Notes: generated from the sequence alone by a model not told the origin. A stretch of DNA of 64,000 nt from UBA493 sp035655435 (GCA_035655435.1 DASRUN010000023.1:1-64000), one strand, 5' to 3'. Shown: positions 25,990-35,942, counted from the first letter of the stretch. Numbers and translations are program-made.

Positions 25990-28900
25990 ATGAAAGGATT
26001 CAACGTGAAAAAATTGGCTGCAATTGCAACAGGAGCAGCTTTGCTGGGTTCAGCAATAGCCCCTATTGTAAGCGCAACTAACGTCGCAAAAGACGACATA
26101 TACAATAGCACTGGTTCGCCCAATGTTAACATAGTCATTGGTTCGGAAGCAGCTCTCTCGGATGCTGTTTGGGCAGGAAACCTTGCCGCAAAAATAGCTG
26201 AGAAAGCATCAACAACCAGAAGTGTTACCGCTACGGCAACGGGAGAAGATGGAGGATCACTCGGAGAATTAGATTTATCCGATTTGACCATTGATGTAAC
26301 TGTTGGAGGAAGAATAGTGTTTGGAGCAGGTTCAAAAAATTATAACGTGAACTTGAATTCAGGTAGTGCTTCAGGAGACACGGAAGTCTTGACTGCAATG
26401 GATAGTTCAGACACAAATTCTTTGACAGACGCGCAACTGTCCCATTTATACAATAAACAAATCATTCAGAAAGTGAATGAAGGAGATCAAGTAAGTCAAA
26501 ATACTACTTTGACAGTTAAAGAATTAATTGGTTTGGACGTTGACGCAAGATTCCACACTGATGGAGGATCAATCAAAGACCTTGTAGCAAGAATTGATAC
26601 AGGAAAATTCAGCTATAAAGTAACTGTCGGTGCATCAACAACCGGTGTTGACTTAGGAACAACATCATTCGTCGATGATTCAGACGACAACGTTAAAATA
26701 GTATTTTTTGGTGAAGAGTACGAACTTAACACTGCTACTTTAACCGGAACATTTAACGTTAAACTCGTTAAGACATCAGCAAAAGAATCTTACAATGAGG
26801 GCGAAACAATTGAAGGTCTTGTTGGAGACAATGCCTATGATGGTCAAGACCTTACAGTAAAAGTCGTTCAAATTATTCAAACAGGTGCAGCTACTACGAC
26901 ATACCAAGCAACCTTTGAACTTTACGACGCTGAAGGAAACTTGATTGACACTCAGACAGCAAGTAAAAGCGACAACTTGAGAACCGTATTCAAGGATGAC
27001 AACGGTAACGAAGCTCTTTCAAGCAACTTGTTCATTGACACAATTGCTGTTGGTGCAACAACCGGAGTCGGTTACGTCGAAATAACAAAAGGAAGCGATA
27101 CCCTGGAACTGTTCCACGGAAAGCTATATCCTTACGACGCAACAGTAACAAGCGGGACAAAGAAATACTCAACTCACATAACAGCTGGTACAAGCGACGC
27201 AAACTCTCTTTACTCAATTGAGATAAGGAACAGTTCAGAAAGATGGCAGAGCCCAGCATCAGATGGATATGACTTTGGTCCTTTGTACCCAACAAAAACA
27301 GCACAGTCTTTGACAGACAAAGAGGCAACACAGGCAGTGTTCTTACAAGGACTTCCAGACGGAACCCTTGGAAAAGGATTTGCCAAAGTTGAATTCCTTG
27401 GTTTCGAAGATAAAGAAGAGAAAACAGCGATTGAATTTGGTAGAAACGTACCACGCTTGCCTTCAGGTACTAATGGTGGACTTGAAATTAGGGCAGACGA
27501 TGATGCGCAAAGAAGCATTCCATTCTATGCAAAACTGAGCGACACCAATGCTGGAAACTCATTTTCTTTCGAAGGAAAGGATGTTTGGTACAGTATGAGG
27601 TTTGCAACAGGAACTGGTGGAAAAGACACTGCAAGCGACTACAACCTAATCATCAACACCGGTGATTACGTCAACGGAAGAATCTGGACAATAACAGATC
27701 CATCCACTGCAGAAGATGTAAACGTGAATCTGTCCGTAGGAGGAATAGGTCCAATCTTTGACTCAATTGCAGGTGGCGTAGTGGCTACCCGCACAACTGG
27801 GTGGATAAATACAGATGTTAACCTCCACACCGGTGATTCATTTAGAGTGGACGGCGTAACATACCTCATAACCGACAACAACATTACTGGCGGAACACAA
27901 ATGGGTGTTACTGTAGATGCTGTTGCCGAGTTTAGACTCACTAATGATACAGGAACACAACTGTATAACACAGCTGGTGATGCAGCGGACGTAACATACG
28001 GTCTAATGGCTCTGTCAAACAACACAACGTTTGATGGTAACCAAGTAACTACTGGAGCAGATAATAATCCAGTTACAATGGGACTGTACACAAACGACTC
28101 TGCAAGAACAGCTTATTATGCAGCCAAGTACAATGCTACAACAGACAAACTCTTTTTACTGTTGGATGCAGACAAACTTGGAGTAAATGGTGGAACAGAT
28201 GCTTTCCAGAACCTACACGAAGTTTGGTTCCTTGGAACAACTTTGCCAAATGATGATGGTACGTACACTGAAGGAGAATTTGGTTATGCGCCATTAGCAG
28301 GTTCTGGCTTAGGTGACGCAAACATCCAAATTTTGAGGGCGGCTACTTCAGCCGGCACAGCAATTTGGAATTACGGTCACTATGTTCCAAAAGACACGGA
28401 CTACAACGCAAGCGGGCAGAATGGAGGTATGTATAGTTCTAGTAATGCATACTTTGTTGCTCACTTTGTAGTAAACGATGCGGTAAGCAATGGTGACTTT
28501 AACGTCTTCATTGACACTTCCACTGGGGGTAATATTGGGCCATTCGGTGGAACAACAAACTTGTCAAGTTATGCAAATGACGTCAAGTTCACTGGAGCCC
28601 CGACTTTTAACCTAACTTCGGGAACCCAAGCAGATTACTTGCAAGGAGGTTACTCAGACGCTGGTACAAAAGCATTGTTACTCGACAGTGACGCAGGCGC
28701 AAAATTCAGTGCCCCACAAACAAGAGAAAAAATCAACATAATTGTTTACGGAACTGAAGTTGCAAGAGACGTTGAGGGCGGAGAAGCTTTGACTCTCGGA
28801 GTCGGAGAAGAAGGGACAACAGATTCAGGAACCAAAGTTACAGTAGTTACTGTTAACGGTGGATCTTGCGGAGTTGGCTCAGGCGGAGGTTCAGTAGTTT

Positions 28901-29175
28901 GCTCGGCTAATCCGACAACCTATCAGAGCCCAGCTGCAGTAAGGAACCCATTGGTTTACCTTGACTCAGAAGCACCATCCGGAACAAATATCATAGTCGG
29001 AGGACACATGGTCAATAGGCTTGCCTCAGGATTGGCAGACAGATTGACAGCCCCCGGACAGATGGTCGCTGAAGTTGATGCCTCAACAGGAGACATTTAC
29101 TTGGCAGGGTATACTGCAGAAGACACCGGAAGAGCAGTCCAAGACTTGATCGACGACATCGACGGATTTGCATAA
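25990..29175 (+). CDS. S-layer protein, methanococcal type
   Basis: ATG at 25990 is selected by the GAGGTG site; upstream in-frame codons are not plausible. The 1061-residue protein has a signal peptide (VKKLAAIATGAALLGSAIAPIVSA), an N-terminal S-layer domain (NVNIVIGSEAALSDAVWAGNLAAKIAEK) and a matching C-terminal domain (TNIIVGGHMVNRLASGLADRL, then GDIYLAGYTAEDTGRAVQDLI). Both flank a long, Thr/Ser/Gly/Asp-rich beta region with many N-x-S/T sequons. Two cysteines near residue 960 (GGSCGVGS and VVCSAN) may form a disulfide. It would be the main surface lattice protein. Codon choice (AAC, ACA, GGA) is biased compared with neighbours, as expected for high expression. Confidence 0.92.
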   Translation: MKGFNVKKLAAIATGAALLGSAIAPIVSATNVAKDDIYNSTGSPNVNIVIGSEAALSDAVWAGNLAAKIAEKASTTRSVTATATGEDGGSLGELDLSDLTIDVTVGGRIVFGAGSKNYNVNLNSGSASGDTEVLTAMDSSDTNSLTDAQLSHLYNKQIIQKVNEGDQVSQNTTLTVKELIGLDVDARFHTDGGSIKDLVARIDTGKFSYKVTVGASTTGVDLGTTSFVDDSDDNVKIVFFGEEYELNTATLTGTFNVKLVKTSAKESYNEGETIEGLVGDNAYDGQDLTVKVVQIIQTGAATTTYQATFELYDAEGNLIDTQTASKSDNLRTVFKDDNGNEALSSNLFIDTIAVGATTGVGYVEITKGSDTLELFHGKLYPYDATVTSGTKKYSTHITAGTSDANSLYSIEIRNSSERWQSPASDGYDFGPLYPTKTAQSLTDKEATQAVFLQGLPDGTLGKGFAKVEFLGFEDKEEKTAIEFGRNVPRLPSGTNGGLEIRADDDAQRSIPFYAKLSDTNAGNSFSFEGKDVWYSMRFATGTGGKDTASDYNLIINTGDYVNGRIWTITDPSTAEDVNVNLSVGGIGPIFDSIAGGVVATRTTGWINTDVNLHTGDSFRVDGVTYLITDNNITGGTQMGVTVDAVAEFRLTNDTGTQLYNTAGDAADVTYGLMALSNNTTFDGNQVTTGADNNPVTMGLYTNDSARTAYYAAKYNATTDKLFLLLDADKLGVNGGTDAFQNLHEVWFLGTTLPNDDGTYTEGEFGYAPLAGSGLGDANIQILRAATSAGTAIWNYGHYVPKDTDYNASGQNGGMYSSSNAYFVAHFVVNDAVSNGDFNVFIDTSTGGNIGPFGGTTNLSSYANDVKFTGAPTFNLTSGTQADYLQGGYSDAGTKALLLDSDAGAKFSAPQTREKINIIVYGTEVARDVEGGEALTLGVGEEGTTDSGTKVTVVTVNGGSCGVGSGGGSVVCSANPTTYQSPAAVRNPLVYLDSEAPSGTNIIVGGHMVNRLASGLADRLTAPGQMVAEVDASTGDIYLAGYTAEDTGRAVQDLIDDIDGFA

Positions 29176-29193
29176 ATTTAGCTAAAAAAAGGG

Positions 29194-29234
29194 TTTGGCC
29201 TTTAAAGGCCAAATTCCTCTATTTCTTTTTTTTT
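29194..29234 (+). terminator. Strong hairpin terminator after the S-layer gene
   Basis: A perfect 20-base palindrome TTTGGCCTTTAAAGGCCAAA (29194-29213) is followed by a T-run at 29222-29234 (TTTCTTTTTTTTT). It lies 18 bases after the S-layer stop, so it should end or stabilise the abundant S-layer message. Confidence 0.75.
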
Positions 29235-29308
29235 AAAAATCTAATTTAAATTTTAAATCCCTAACCTAAAACTTCTTTTTTTAATTCTAACCCAACTATT
29301 TTTTTTGC

Positions 29309-29920
29309 ATGAATAAAAACGCTTATTTCTATCTAACCATTCTGGTTGGAGTTCTTGTAATACTTCTCGGGGTTTTTGTTGTTCTTAACACAAATTTTGA
29401 GGGTTACAAGTATTCTGTTACGCGGGAAAACGTTGATTTTGTTTCAAATACTGATCCAGCACAGATTTTTCAGGAAGTAAAGGCTTCTGAAATTTTTGTT
29501 ATTTCTCCCCAATTTGTTCAGAAGGGCCCTGAGAACAGTTTCATGCTTTCCAGCATAACTCTTTTTTCCGCGGTTTTAACGGATAAGCAGAAGAGCATTA
29601 TTGTAATTGGAAGAATTCTTAATGAAAAAGGAGATTTGGTTGAATGCCAATCCAATTTAGGGGATGTGAGAGTGAACCAAACCCTTGATTTGGATCTTTG
29701 CAATCAGATGTTAAACGATCCTGCAAATGTTAGAATTTTTGTTTCATTTCCAGATCCTTTGCTGCAAAAATCAAAGGTTATTCTTGAACAAAAAAAATTA
29801 ACCATAATTCCCGCAACTTTTGAAAGCGTTTCGCACACCTCTTTTGTGGTTCTTGATTCACTTTACGATGATTCCGAAGCAATTATAGAACGCGTAAACC
29901 AAATAGTGGAAAACATCTGA
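29309..29920 (+). CDS. Membrane-anchored protein of unknown function
   Basis: The 203-residue protein has one N-terminal transmembrane helix (YLTILVGVLVILLGVFVVLN) and an extracytoplasmic domain with two cysteines (VECQSN and LDLCNQM) that could pair. The fold appears alpha/beta with no catalytic motif seen. It lies between the S-layer gene and the glycosyltransferase, consistent with a role in the envelope, but no family is recognised. Confidence 0.7.
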   Translation: MNKNAYFYLTILVGVLVILLGVFVVLNTNFEGYKYSVTRENVDFVSNTDPAQIFQEVKASEIFVISPQFVQKGPENSFMLSSITLFSAVLTDKQKSIIVIGRILNEKGDLVECQSNLGDVRVNQTLDLDLCNQMLNDPANVRIFVSFPDPLLQKSKVILEQKKLTIIPATFESVSHTSFVVLDSLYDDSEAIIERVNQIVENI

Positions 29921-30013
29921 TTGCACATTTGCAATAATAATTCTCCAAAAACAATTTCCCAACACCGGTTTTGGTAGTATTCTAATTGGTTTATAATTTT
30001 CTGCTGATCCAAT

Positions 30014-31303
30014 ATGTTGATGAACATTCGCCCGAGAACAGTGCTTGCTTTTTTGGCATTGCTTGCGGTAATATATTTTTTTGTGAAAATTGTTTCCGTT
30101 TTCTGGCTCATAATAATTTTCAACATCGTGCTCCTGTACATAAATAATGTTTTCATTTTCGCGTATTTAGAATTCAAGGGAAAGGAAAAGCCTGTTCCTG
30201 TAAAATGGCCGTTTGTGTCGATTGTAATTCCGAATTATAATGGCGCCAAAACAATTGCACAATGTGTTAATTCCTGCATTGAAATGGAGTATCGTGGAAA
30301 AAAAGAAATTATTGTTGTTGATGACGGTTCAACAGATTCTTCCAAAGATGAATTGCAAAAAATTAAGGGGATAAAAATTATTTTCAAAAAAAAGAATGCG
30401 GGGAAAGCCGCCGCTCTCAATGATGGAATTAAAATTGCAAAAGGAGAATATGTTGCCGCAATTGATTCGGATACTTTTCCCACAAAAATCGCTTTGGTGA
30501 AAATGATTCCGAAGTTCGGGGATAATGTTGCCGCGGTTACAGGCCTTGTGCGCGCGTACAAGCCAACCACTTTTATAGAAAAAATTCAAGAGGTTGAATA
30601 TTTGATTTCCTTTGGTTTTTTTCAAACGGTTCTCGCTGAAATCAACGGAATTCTAGTAACTCCCGGTCCAATGAGTGTTTTCAAAAGAAGCGTGCTTTTG
30701 GAAATTGGCGGTTTTGATGAAAAAAACATTACCGAGGATATGGAGATTGCTTTGCGTTTGCAAAAGCACCGTTATAAAATTGCGGCGGCTCCCGAAGCCG
30801 TTATTTACACTGATGTTCCGAAAAAAATTTCGCATTTAATCAGGCAGCGCACGCGCTGGTATAGGGGAAAGTTCGTGAACACGCGCAAGTATTTTGAAAT
30901 GGTGTTGAATCCAAAGTATGGTGAATTTGGAATGTTTAGTTTTCCTTTTTCTCTTGTGGCGGATGCGCTTGCTATTTTGTTGATTGTTGTTACTATTGCC
31001 GCAAATATTGAGGGAGTTTTTCAGTATCTTGGTTTTGTTGTTTCCTGGTTGGCTTTGAATGCGGGCATTTCAGGTTTGGTTCCCGCCGCGCCTGTATTGC
31101 ATTCGAGCATCTACTTTTATGTTTTCACAATTATAATGTACTCAATCCTCGTTTATTTGAGCCACAAGTTTGTGAATGATAATATTTCGATTTGGAAAAT
31201 GCCTGAAATAATTTTTTATTTGTTTGTTTACGGATTTTTCATTTCATTTGTTTATTTCATCAGCTTTTTTAAAGAGATCAATTCAAGTGATTATATATGG
31301 TGA
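30014..31303 (+). CDS. Membrane glycosyltransferase, family 2 (processive type)
   Basis: The 429-residue enzyme has two N-terminal helices (residues ~10-50), then a GT2 catalytic domain with VIPNYNGA, VVDDGSTDSS, AIDSDTFP (DxD metal site), ITEDMEIALRLQ (catalytic TED) and RQRTRWYRGK (QxxRW product-binding motif). Three C-terminal helices follow. This set is typical of chitin/hyaluronan/PNAG-type processive synthases that build and export a polysaccharide. It follows the S-layer block and overlaps the next gene by 7 bases, suggesting a surface glycan operon. Confidence 0.92.
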   Translation: MLMNIRPRTVLAFLALLAVIYFFVKIVSVFWLIIIFNIVLLYINNVFIFAYLEFKGKEKPVPVKWPFVSIVIPNYNGAKTIAQCVNSCIEMEYRGKKEIIVVDDGSTDSSKDELQKIKGIKIIFKKKNAGKAAALNDGIKIAKGEYVAAIDSDTFPTKIALVKMIPKFGDNVAAVTGLVRAYKPTTFIEKIQEVEYLISFGFFQTVLAEINGILVTPGPMSVFKRSVLLEIGGFDEKNITEDMEIALRLQKHRYKIAAAPEAVIYTDVPKKISHLIRQRTRWYRGKFVNTRKYFEMVLNPKYGEFGMFSFPFSLVADALAILLIVVTIAANIEGVFQYLGFVVSWLALNAGISGLVPAAPVLHSSIYFYVFTIIMYSILVYLSHKFVNDNISIWKMPEIIFYLFVYGFFISFVYFISFFKEINSSDYIW

Positions 31304-31938
31304 ACAGGTATTTGAAAGCGTTTTTTTTGACGCTCGCAATTTTGATTGTGGGGCTTGTCGCAATAAGTTTTATTGACAACTCGCGCATAAGTAGCATTTC
31401 AGATTCTGTTGAAAGCAGTTCTCTTGAATTGCAGGCTTCGCAGCAATTGTTTTTGTATGAAGCCGTTTTCCCGGATGAAACTCTTTGCAGTGTTCTGAAC
31501 AAGAGAATAGAGCTTCAAAAAAATCAATCCATTTCGGTTTTGAATGAAATTGAGTCAGCGCAAAACAATTCATTATTCGGAAACACCGGTTTATTGAAAA
31601 AGAAATTTTTGCTCCAGAATGTGGAATTGTATCTTCTCATAAAAAAGGCGGAAAATGATTGTGGGAGCAAAGAGATAATTCCTATTCTTTATTTTTTTCC
31701 GGACAAAGTTTATTGCGCTGATTGTGCTTCTCAGGCAAAGGTTTTGGATTCTGTTGCGGCAAAGTGTTCAAATGTAAGGGTTTTTGCTTTTCCAACAGAC
31801 CTTGATGTTCCTGTAATAGATTTGCTTTCTGCAAAATATTCTGTTAAAACTCATCCTAGTTTGGTTGTAAATGATAAGAAACTTGAGGGCGTTATTTCAG
31901 AACCCGGCCTTCTCAAAGAGTTCTCTTGTAGGCAATAA
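31297..31938 (+). CDS. Membrane-anchored thioredoxin-like protein
   Basis: The 213-residue protein has an N-terminal transmembrane helix (FFLTLAILIVGLVAISFI), a helical linker and a C-terminal thioredoxin-like domain. That domain has IPILYFFPDKVYCADCASQAKVLD with a CxxC pair (CADC), the cis-proline-like segment KTHPSLVVNDK and a final cysteine in EFSCRQ. It may act as an extracytoplasmic thiol oxidoreductase for Cys-containing surface proteins. The CADC dipeptide is atypical, so redox activity is uncertain. It overlaps the glycosyltransferase end by 7 bases. Confidence 0.7.
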   Translation: MVNRYLKAFFLTLAILIVGLVAISFIDNSRISSISDSVESSSLELQASQQLFLYEAVFPDETLCSVLNKRIELQKNQSISVLNEIESAQNNSLFGNTGLLKKKFLLQNVELYLLIKKAENDCGSKEIIPILYFFPDKVYCADCASQAKVLDSVAAKCSNVRVFAFPTDLDVPVIDLLSAKYSVKTHPSLVVNDKKLEGVISEPGLLKEFSCRQ

Positions 31939-32021
31939 TTGCTCATAGTTAAGCCCTAAATTATGCTTATTTTGCCTCAAAAGCAGGTTTTTTGCTGTTT
32001 TATTGGGGTTTTTCTTGCTTT

Positions 32022-33272
32022 TCAGGGTGTTTTCATTAGTTCTCGCAGGATTGTGGTTGCATAGTTGCCCTTGTCCAGTGTAAATGAGAGGCTTATTTTG
32101 AGTTTGCCTTCGTTTGTCTCATCTTCCATGATTTTGAGTATTTTGGGGTTTTCGGGTTTCAAGCTGATTTTTTTCCTTGTTCCTGTACAGCTTAATTCCG
32201 GGAATCCTTTTACTTTGAAATCGCTTAATTTCAGGTTTTCGTTTTTCAATATTTTTTTTTCAATTTCTCCCGGAATTCCAGTTGCAAGTTCCGAGTCAAT
32301 GCCGAATAAAGCACCCATTGGAATTTCATCTTCGAGTACATCTCCCTCAACCGCTTTCAATCCTATTCCGCGTTCTATTCTTTCATTAATTATTTCATTG
32401 AACAAATAACTTTGGTATGCGTGTGTGAACATGTAAACCAGATTTTTTGGAAGCATTTGAAACGCACCCACATAATCTCTTGGAAATTTGCACAAGTGTT
32501 GTAGAATAAGTCTTTCGTATCTAAATTTTGTGGGAAATTCTTTTGTTGCTTTTACAAAATCTTTTGTTTCTGCCAGATTTTTTCGCGCAATTGCAATTGA
32601 TTCCTCTTCTTCTTTTGCGGGGGATGTTAAGTACATCATTATTGCGTTTTCAAAGTTTCCTTTTATGAATTCTTTTCCGACTCTATGAGTTACTTTTCTT
32701 ATTCCCCCAAATCTTTGTTCTCCGAAATAATTCGCCACTCCGTTTTCCATTTCCTTGAGGCTTTTCTCTGTTGTTTTTTTGAGTTCGCTTTCTTTCATTT
32801 CAATATTTCTTATTGTTATTTCAAATTCGTTTTTTGAAAGATTTCCAATAGTAAGTTTTTCCGTTCCCCAAGAGGGGTTTGAAAGTGAAATATATCTGCT
32901 GTAAAATTTTTCCACTAATTGAACATCCGGTTGCCAAATGGAAATTTTTTGTATTGTTATTGCGCGCTTATCTTTCATTCCCGCATAACCGATTCGTTTC
33001 TGTGAAAACCGCAATGCGCGCGCAATTCTTTTCACGGCCTCATTTGTGTCAAGATTAAATTTTTCCATTTCCAAATAAAGTTGGTCCATGGATTCCGGTT
33101 GTTGAGGGATTTTCAATTCAATTTCTTTTTTCCCTTCCCAATCTCCGAATGCCTTGTTTTCAAGTTTTTTTCCGTTGCGCGGAATTTCTCTAACAATAAA
33201 ATCAGGAATTTTTCTTTTTATTTCGCCCCCAATTCCTTTGGTGGTTGTAGTATAGTTAATTATCCCGGTCAT
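32022..33272 (-). CDS. truD: tRNA pseudouridine synthase D
   Basis: The 416-residue protein has the TruD motifs FIVREIPRNGK, the catalytic aspartate region IGYAGMKDKRAITIQKISI, NYFGEQRFGGIR (the NYFGxQRFG signature) and FTHAYQSYLFNEIIN. TruD modifies U13 in the D-arm of tRNAs (positions 13 and 35 in archaeal or eukaryotic Pus7-like enzymes). The start is ATG at 33272, 10 bases downstream of the aRF1 stop on the same strand. Confidence 0.95.
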   Translation of the reverse strand: MTGIINYTTTTKGIGGEIKRKIPDFIVREIPRNGKKLENKAFGDWEGKKEIELKIPQQPESMDQLYLEMEKFNLDTNEAVKRIARALRFSQKRIGYAGMKDKRAITIQKISIWQPDVQLVEKFYSRYISLSNPSWGTEKLTIGNLSKNEFEITIRNIEMKESELKKTTEKSLKEMENGVANYFGEQRFGGIRKVTHRVGKEFIKGNFENAIMMYLTSPAKEEEESIAIARKNLAETKDFVKATKEFPTKFRYERLILQHLCKFPRDYVGAFQMLPKNLVYMFTHAYQSYLFNEIINERIERGIGLKAVEGDVLEDEIPMGALFGIDSELATGIPGEIEKKILKNENLKLSDFKVKGFPELSCTGTRKKISLKPENPKILKIMEDETNEGKLKISLSFTLDKGNYATTILRELMKTP

Positions 33273-33282
33273 TTCAAATCAA

Positions 33283-35808
33283 TCAGATTCTATATCTTAA
33301 TATTGCGCCCACTCCGCCGAAGCCGGCGTAGAATTGTTCTCCTTCAGGTGTTTCATTGGAAATTACAATGAGTTTTGCGCTTGTTTGGCCAGCCTTTTCC
33401 GCCATGTAATCCAAAAAATCCACTTCTTCAAGAATTTCAAAAGACCCCTTATCTCTATAATCGCTTAACCTGAATTTTCCATCTTTATCAAGTACTATTT
33501 CTATTTCTTCCGTGTCAAGATTTTTCAATTTGTACACTATCCACTCTATTGCCTCGCTTACCAATAGTTTATTTACTTGCCCAAGTTCAAGGCATTTCAT
33601 TGTTTCCGCATAACCATATGCCGCGAGCCCGTCTTTTGCGAGTTCCCCAAGAAAACCGTTTACTAATACTTTTTCTTTCATGAGATCTGTGTCGCGCAAA
33701 AGTTCCTCAGATCTCTGGACTAATTCTCTTATTCCGGATTCATCAGTGTATGATGTGTCTATTGATCCTATTATTTTTTTCTTCAATCTATGATCTAACA
33801 AATCCGTGTTCAAAAAAAATTGTTTTGTCATTCCCGGGCCGCCGATTATTATTCCAACAAGTTTGTCTTCGTAACCAACAAATGCCATGTTCATTTTTTC
33901 GCTGATTCTTTTGTAAAAATTGTGTTCTTCCTCTTCGCGAAGTCTTTCAAAACGCTGAGCGGAATTATGTACAATTAATCCGTTTGCGATGAAGTTGTGT
34001 GTCTTCGTTTCGATGTCTATGGTTTTGTGCAATCCTATTGGTTCTATTTTTGATATTTTGACAGGTATAAGATTGGAATTATAGAACATATCAAGTCTTT
34101 TTTTTAGTTCGGGATTAGTTATTTTATCAAGAATGTTTTTCTTGAACAGTTCCTTGCTTAGCTGTTTTTTATTAATAAAAAAGTCCGGGCATTTGAATTG
34201 TGTTGTGGTTACGCCTGAATTTCTCAGAATTTTTGCGATTTCTTTTCCATTTACTGCGATTTGTCTGACCTTATTTCTGTTGCTTCTTTTTGCCACAAGT
34301 TTGTTGAGCTTGCCTTGTTTTTCTTTTGACGCAAAATTTGTCAATTCCCTAAATTTCTTTAATGATTCTATATCGCAGATTTCCAATGTGTATCTGGTTT
34401 TCTTTGAATACGGGTTTTTTCTGTTGTCATATTCAAGTAAGGAACCTATTATGCCTAATCTAAGTAATGCTATTTGGAATTGTTTTGCCAAGTTTTTGTT
34501 GTTTATTCCAAATGCTACTCTTGAACTGGAAACATATCCTTCCGCGTCAAAAAAACCCGAAATAAATTGTGCAAGTATGTTATCGGGGGACATTAATACT
34601 ATTGGCGGTATTACTCCTTGTAGCGTCTTTTGTTCTGTGCCGAATATGTGTGCAAACAGTTGAGCAACTATTCTGCTTCCCACTCTTGTTTGATAATATC
34701 CTTTTTCCGTCCTAAATCTAATTTTGGCGTCTGTTTTCAGGGTTTGTTCAATCAGTTTTTTGTAGAAATTTGCAATCTCTTCTCTTTCCTCGGAGAAACC
34801 TATTCTATCGGTCTCATAATTTCCATCCCCCAAATAATAACCGAATATTCTTGCGAGTTCAGAGTTTAATTTGTGCGGAATGCTTATTTTTTTCATGTTC
34901 CATTCCTGTTTTATTTGAGGTGTGAAATCCAACAATTGTTCTTTTAAGTCCAGATTGATTTTTTCCGGCATCAACAAGTAATTTCCGGTTTTTATTTCTT
35001 CAAGCGGTTTTGTTTCTATTCCATTTTCCGTTCTTACAAAAAATATGTGATCTTTTGAGGATTTTATTTCAAATCTCGGATATTGCGTGGTTATTTTGAA
35101 TAATTCTTTCTCATTCTCCCATTTGGCGATGATTGGGGTTTGTTCTGTTTTTTCAATGTTAAAGTTCTCTGAAATTATAAGCAACGGATTATGCGTTTTT
35201 TCTATTTGAACAATTTCCCCATTGTCTTTCATAATAAGCGTATCCGGAGAAAGGCATTGTCCCCCTGCTCTTTGTTTTCCGCTGTATCCTGAGTTAAAGT
35301 GTCCGATTATTTCGTATCTTTTTCCAATGAGTGTTGCGATTGTTGCTTCATTTTTGTCTATTGTCAGCATTGCATAAACTCTGCTTGGTTTAACCATGTC
35401 TTTGAGCGGTTCTAAGTGGAATGTTGAATCGCACCAATAGAGTTTTGTTTTTAGTTCCTGTAAGGGGCGTATTGTAAAAAGTCTGATGTCTGTTCTTCCC
35501 TCTGTTTCGGAAATGTTTCCGGCAAAAACAACTATTCCGTTTTTTGGTATTTTGAAATCAATTTGTTTCAAAAAATTTATTATTTTTCTTAACGCGCCTT
35601 GTACATTTTTCCTTGTTGAGGGGCTTTTGATGTTCGAGCTTTGTGATATTTCTTCCGTTAATTGTCCCATAACAGAACTTCTATCCGTGCTTGGGGGAAT
35701 GTATACAGTAATCATTTCTGTTCCTCTTCCCGAGTATTGGGTCAGTTTTTTTATTTTCTTTTTGAAAACAACTTCATCGCTTTGCGAAGAATCAACATCA
35801 TATTCCAT
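33283..35808 (-). CDS. prf1: Peptide chain release factor aRF1 interrupted by an intein
   Basis: The 841-residue precursor consists of a 184-residue N-extein, a 431-residue intein and a 226-residue C-extein. Spliced aRF1 would be 410 residues, normal for archaea. The exteins carry the stop-codon recognition domain (NIKS at residues 59-62; the YxCxxxF motif as YWCDSTF) and the GGQ motif (KQRAGGQ, 178-184), then SAQRFERLREEEEHNFYKRI. aRF1 reads all three stop codons and the GGQ loop triggers peptide release. Splicing is essential because the intein begins right after the glutamine of GGQ. TruD follows 10 bases downstream. Confidence 0.96.
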   Translation of the reverse strand: MEYDVDSSQSDEVVFKKKIKKLTQYSGRGTEMITVYIPPSTDRSSVMGQLTEEISQSSNIKSPSTRKNVQGALRKIINFLKQIDFKIPKNGIVVFAGNISETEGRTDIRLFTIRPLQELKTKLYWCDSTFHLEPLKDMVKPSRVYAMLTIDKNEATIATLIGKRYEIIGHFNSGYSGKQRAGGQCLSPDTLIMKDNGEIVQIEKTHNPLLIISENFNIEKTEQTPIIAKWENEKELFKITTQYPRFEIKSSKDHIFFVRTENGIETKPLEEIKTGNYLLMPEKINLDLKEQLLDFTPQIKQEWNMKKISIPHKLNSELARIFGYYLGDGNYETDRIGFSEEREEIANFYKKLIEQTLKTDAKIRFRTEKGYYQTRVGSRIVAQLFAHIFGTEQKTLQGVIPPIVLMSPDNILAQFISGFFDAEGYVSSSRVAFGINNKNLAKQFQIALLRLGIIGSLLEYDNRKNPYSKKTRYTLEICDIESLKKFRELTNFASKEKQGKLNKLVAKRSNRNKVRQIAVNGKEIAKILRNSGVTTTQFKCPDFFINKKQLSKELFKKNILDKITNPELKKRLDMFYNSNLIPVKISKIEPIGLHKTIDIETKTHNFIANGLIVHNSAQRFERLREEEEHNFYKRISEKMNMAFVGYEDKLVGIIIGGPGMTKQFFLNTDLLDHRLKKKIIGSIDTSYTDESGIRELVQRSEELLRDTDLMKEKVLVNGFLGELAKDGLAAYGYAETMKCLELGQVNKLLVSEAIEWIVYKLKNLDTEEIEIVLDKDGKFRLSDYRDKGSFEILEEVDFLDYMAEKAGQTSAKLIVISNETPEGEQFYAGFGGVGAILRYRI
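33964..35256 (-). mobile_element. Intein with LAGLIDADG homing endonuclease inside aRF1
   Basis: Residues 185-615 of the aRF1 frame form a full intein. It starts with Cys1 (CLSPDTLIMKDNGEIV), has block B as SSKDHIFFV, block F as IETKTHNFIANGLIVHN, and ends His-Asn followed by extein Ser. Two LAGLIDADG motifs, GYYLGDGNY (323-331) and FISGFFDAEG (415-424), retain the acidic residues, so the endonuclease could be active. The insertion point is between GGQ and SAQRF, the most conserved site of class I release factors. Confidence 0.93.
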
Positions 35809-35942
35809 GGTTATCCCTAAGTAATTTGAATTAGAATCAGGTCAAGCATTAAGGCTTGAATTCATGATATAATTGCGCCTCCAATCCCTTATAATTGTTG
35901 CTTTTACAAACAATTAAATTGAATGATTTCGTTAAGCTTTGT

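Noticed and set aside
25990..29175. Reverse-strand frames up to 141 codons inside the S-layer gene
   Set aside because: They mirror the biased codons of the S-layer gene and lack start signals.
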